Part shown: positions 4,472 to 5,405 of the stretch, one piece after another | Numbering within the stretch: the stretch's first letter is position 1 | Layout of the letters: the number at the start of each line of letters is the position of its first letter | From: Bacteroidota bacterium | Lineage (GTDB): Bacteria; Bacteroidota; Bacteroidia; Bacteroidales; PUMT01 | Reading direction: 5' to 3' | NCBI GenBank assembly: GCA_003556985.1 | Contig: PWPZ01000086.1 | Location: 1 to 5,405 of the forward strand | Length of the DNA: 5,405 nt | Notes under the pieces: model-generated | Told to the model about the DNA's origin: nothing | Database searches by the model: none | Seen by the model: the letters and a program-made list of their open reading frames with translations, nothing else | Program-made: the position numbers and the translations under genes

Positions 4472-5405
4472 TTACGCCGCTGCATCCGGCTTATCAACCC
4501 TGTAGAGCCGCAACTTAAAATGCTTGCCGAGCGTCAGGAGAGTCGCTGTCAGCGGTACCGCCAAAATCATACCTATTATGCCACCGAAAACCGTTCCCCA
4601 AAAGATGATGGATATGACAACCAGGACCGGATGAAGCCCGGATCGATCGGCCATGATCTTTGGCGTCAGAAATATACTTTCGACTACCTGCGTTGCAAGG
4701 ATCACGGCCAGCACCAGCACTGCAAGCTGAATGCCGCCTTCCGGCTGCAGGTAAGCGACTGGCAATACTGTCAAAAGCCCGATCACCATCCCAAGATAGG
4801 GAACGATGCTGAGCAGGCCCAATGCCAGCCCGAAAAAAATGGCGCCACTCAGGCCGATAAGCGTAAAGCCCACAGCCATGATAACACCCATGGCCAGAGC
4901 AATAATCAATTGGCCACGAAAAAATGCCGTTACATACGCAACAAACACCTGCCCGAGATAAAGCACCTCATCTTGCGTTTCACGATTAAAAATAAAGAGA
5001 AGATTCTTGGCATGATCACGAATCTTGTTTCCGGAAAGAAGTGCGAAAAAAAGATATAGCGGGACGAAACCCATTCCGAAGAACAGTCCGATATACGCCA
5101 TGGCTTTTTCAGCTGCCTCCTGAGGTTCCGGCAACATGGTTTTCGGATCAATTAGTGAAACAAGGCCTTCAAATGCATTTATTGCCTGGGGGAAACTACG
5201 GGAAAGACTGTCATACCCCTGCTCGGCCATGGCCGGGATCAAACTGATGAACTCGCGGCCCTGGTTGATGGCAACAGGTATGACAAGGACCAACGCGAGC
5301 AACAACAGCAATGAAAACAGCAGGAAAATCACCACCACCGCACCCAGTCGCGAGAGCCGTAAATAGCGTTCGAAAAACTCCACAACCGGAAAAAGTATCA
5401 GCGCC
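4472..5405 (-). CDS. AI-2E family transporter (PerM-like), N-terminus outside window
   Basis: The frame stays open through the window edge, reading ALILFPVV before the GTG at 5383; that GTG is therefore internal and the gene starts beyond 5405. About 310 C-terminal residues of a protein normally near 350 are visible. Counting from the GTG, hydrophobic segments lie at about 14-36, 92-117, 157-180, 181-211 (with IVPYLGMVIG), 217-240 and 252-286. The last holds the family signature, HPVLVVISIIFWGTVFGG followed by IIGMILAVPLTATLL. The loop at 40-90 is the usual extracytoplasmic region. It is an inner-membrane protein; relatives export autoinducer-2 or act as ion antiporters, so the substrate is not certain. 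The C-terminus ends RVDKPDAAA. Its stop lies ten bases before the ATG of a degenerate frame, and the small-peptide gene is convergent. Confidence 0.93.
   Translation of the reverse strand, partial: ALILFPVVEFFERYLRLSRLGAVVVIFLLFSLLLLLALVLVIPVAINQGREFISLIPAMAEQGYDSLSRSFPQAINAFEGLVSLIDPKTMLPEPQEAAEKAMAYIGLFFGMGFVPLYLFFALLSGNKIRDHAKNLLFIFNRETQDEVLYLGQVFVAYVTAFFRGQLIIALAMGVIMAVGFTLIGLSGAIFFGLALGLLSIVPYLGMVIGLLTVLPVAYLQPEGGIQLAVLVLAVILATQVVESIFLTPKIMADRSGLHPVLVVISIIFWGTVFGGIIGMILAVPLTATLLTLGKHFKLRLYRVDKPDAAA

Noticed and set aside
4520..5059. 179-codon plus-strand frame opposite the transporter
   Set aside because: It is antisense to a clear AI-2E transporter, has no hydrophobic or domain logic and is rich in Gln, His and Lys as expected for a shadow frame.

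Overview
The window looks like a stretch of chromosome from a Gram-negative bacterium, most probably a member of the Desulfobacterota/Deltaproteobacteria. This rests on an outer-membrane beta-barrel protein with a signal peptide and a C-terminal Phe, a TPR tail of the type attached to large cyclase/AAA-ATPase proteins, two sigma54-like boxes and a mixed mid-GC composition. The taxonomic assignment is inference; no rRNA or marker gene is present.

Layout. (1) 1-608, plus strand: the 3' end of a TPR-repeat protein whose N-terminal part lies outside the window. (2) 638-1105, plus: a complete SRPBCC/START-like protein, 29 bases after the TPR gene with a strong Shine-Dalgarno, so probably co-transcribed. 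(3) 1106-1401: an intergenic region with a weak terminator candidate, then a promoter/operator-like cluster (TTGACA box and AACTGG repeats) ahead of (4) 1402-2544, plus: a full-length NifS/IscS-type cysteine desulfurase with all catalytic residues. (5) 2545-2809: a decayed IS5-like transposase relic (minus) containing a perfect 13-bp inverted repeat. (6) 2810-3451, minus: a small secreted outer-membrane beta-barrel protein, convergent with the desulfurase. (7) 3452-4100: a 649-bp intergenic region with two minus-strand promoter candidates, paired hairpins, a 12-bp inverted repeat, a GACTTGACCCC repeat-like patch, a sigma54-like box and a tandem 9-bp repeat. (8) 4101-4190, plus: a 29-residue glycine-rich membrane peptide with an excellent ribosome binding site. 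(9) 4212-4430, minus: a coding-like but headless reading frame, probably a gene relic. (10) 4472-5405, minus: an AI-2E family transporter (PerM-like), complete at the C-terminus and cut at the N-terminus by the window edge.

The genes do not form one pathway. TPR plus SRPBCC is a likely two-gene unit. The cysteine desulfurase stands alone, without an IscU, NifU or Suf partner in view, and would supply persulfide sulfur (or act on selenocysteine). The barrel protein, the small membrane peptide and the AI-2E transporter are separate envelope genes. I found no convincing new multi-gene system. The most unusual signals are regulatory: the long structured leader of the barrel gene, an inverted repeat around a TATAAT box, repeated operator-like elements before the desulfurase and the small-peptide gene, and the overlooked small-peptide gene itself.
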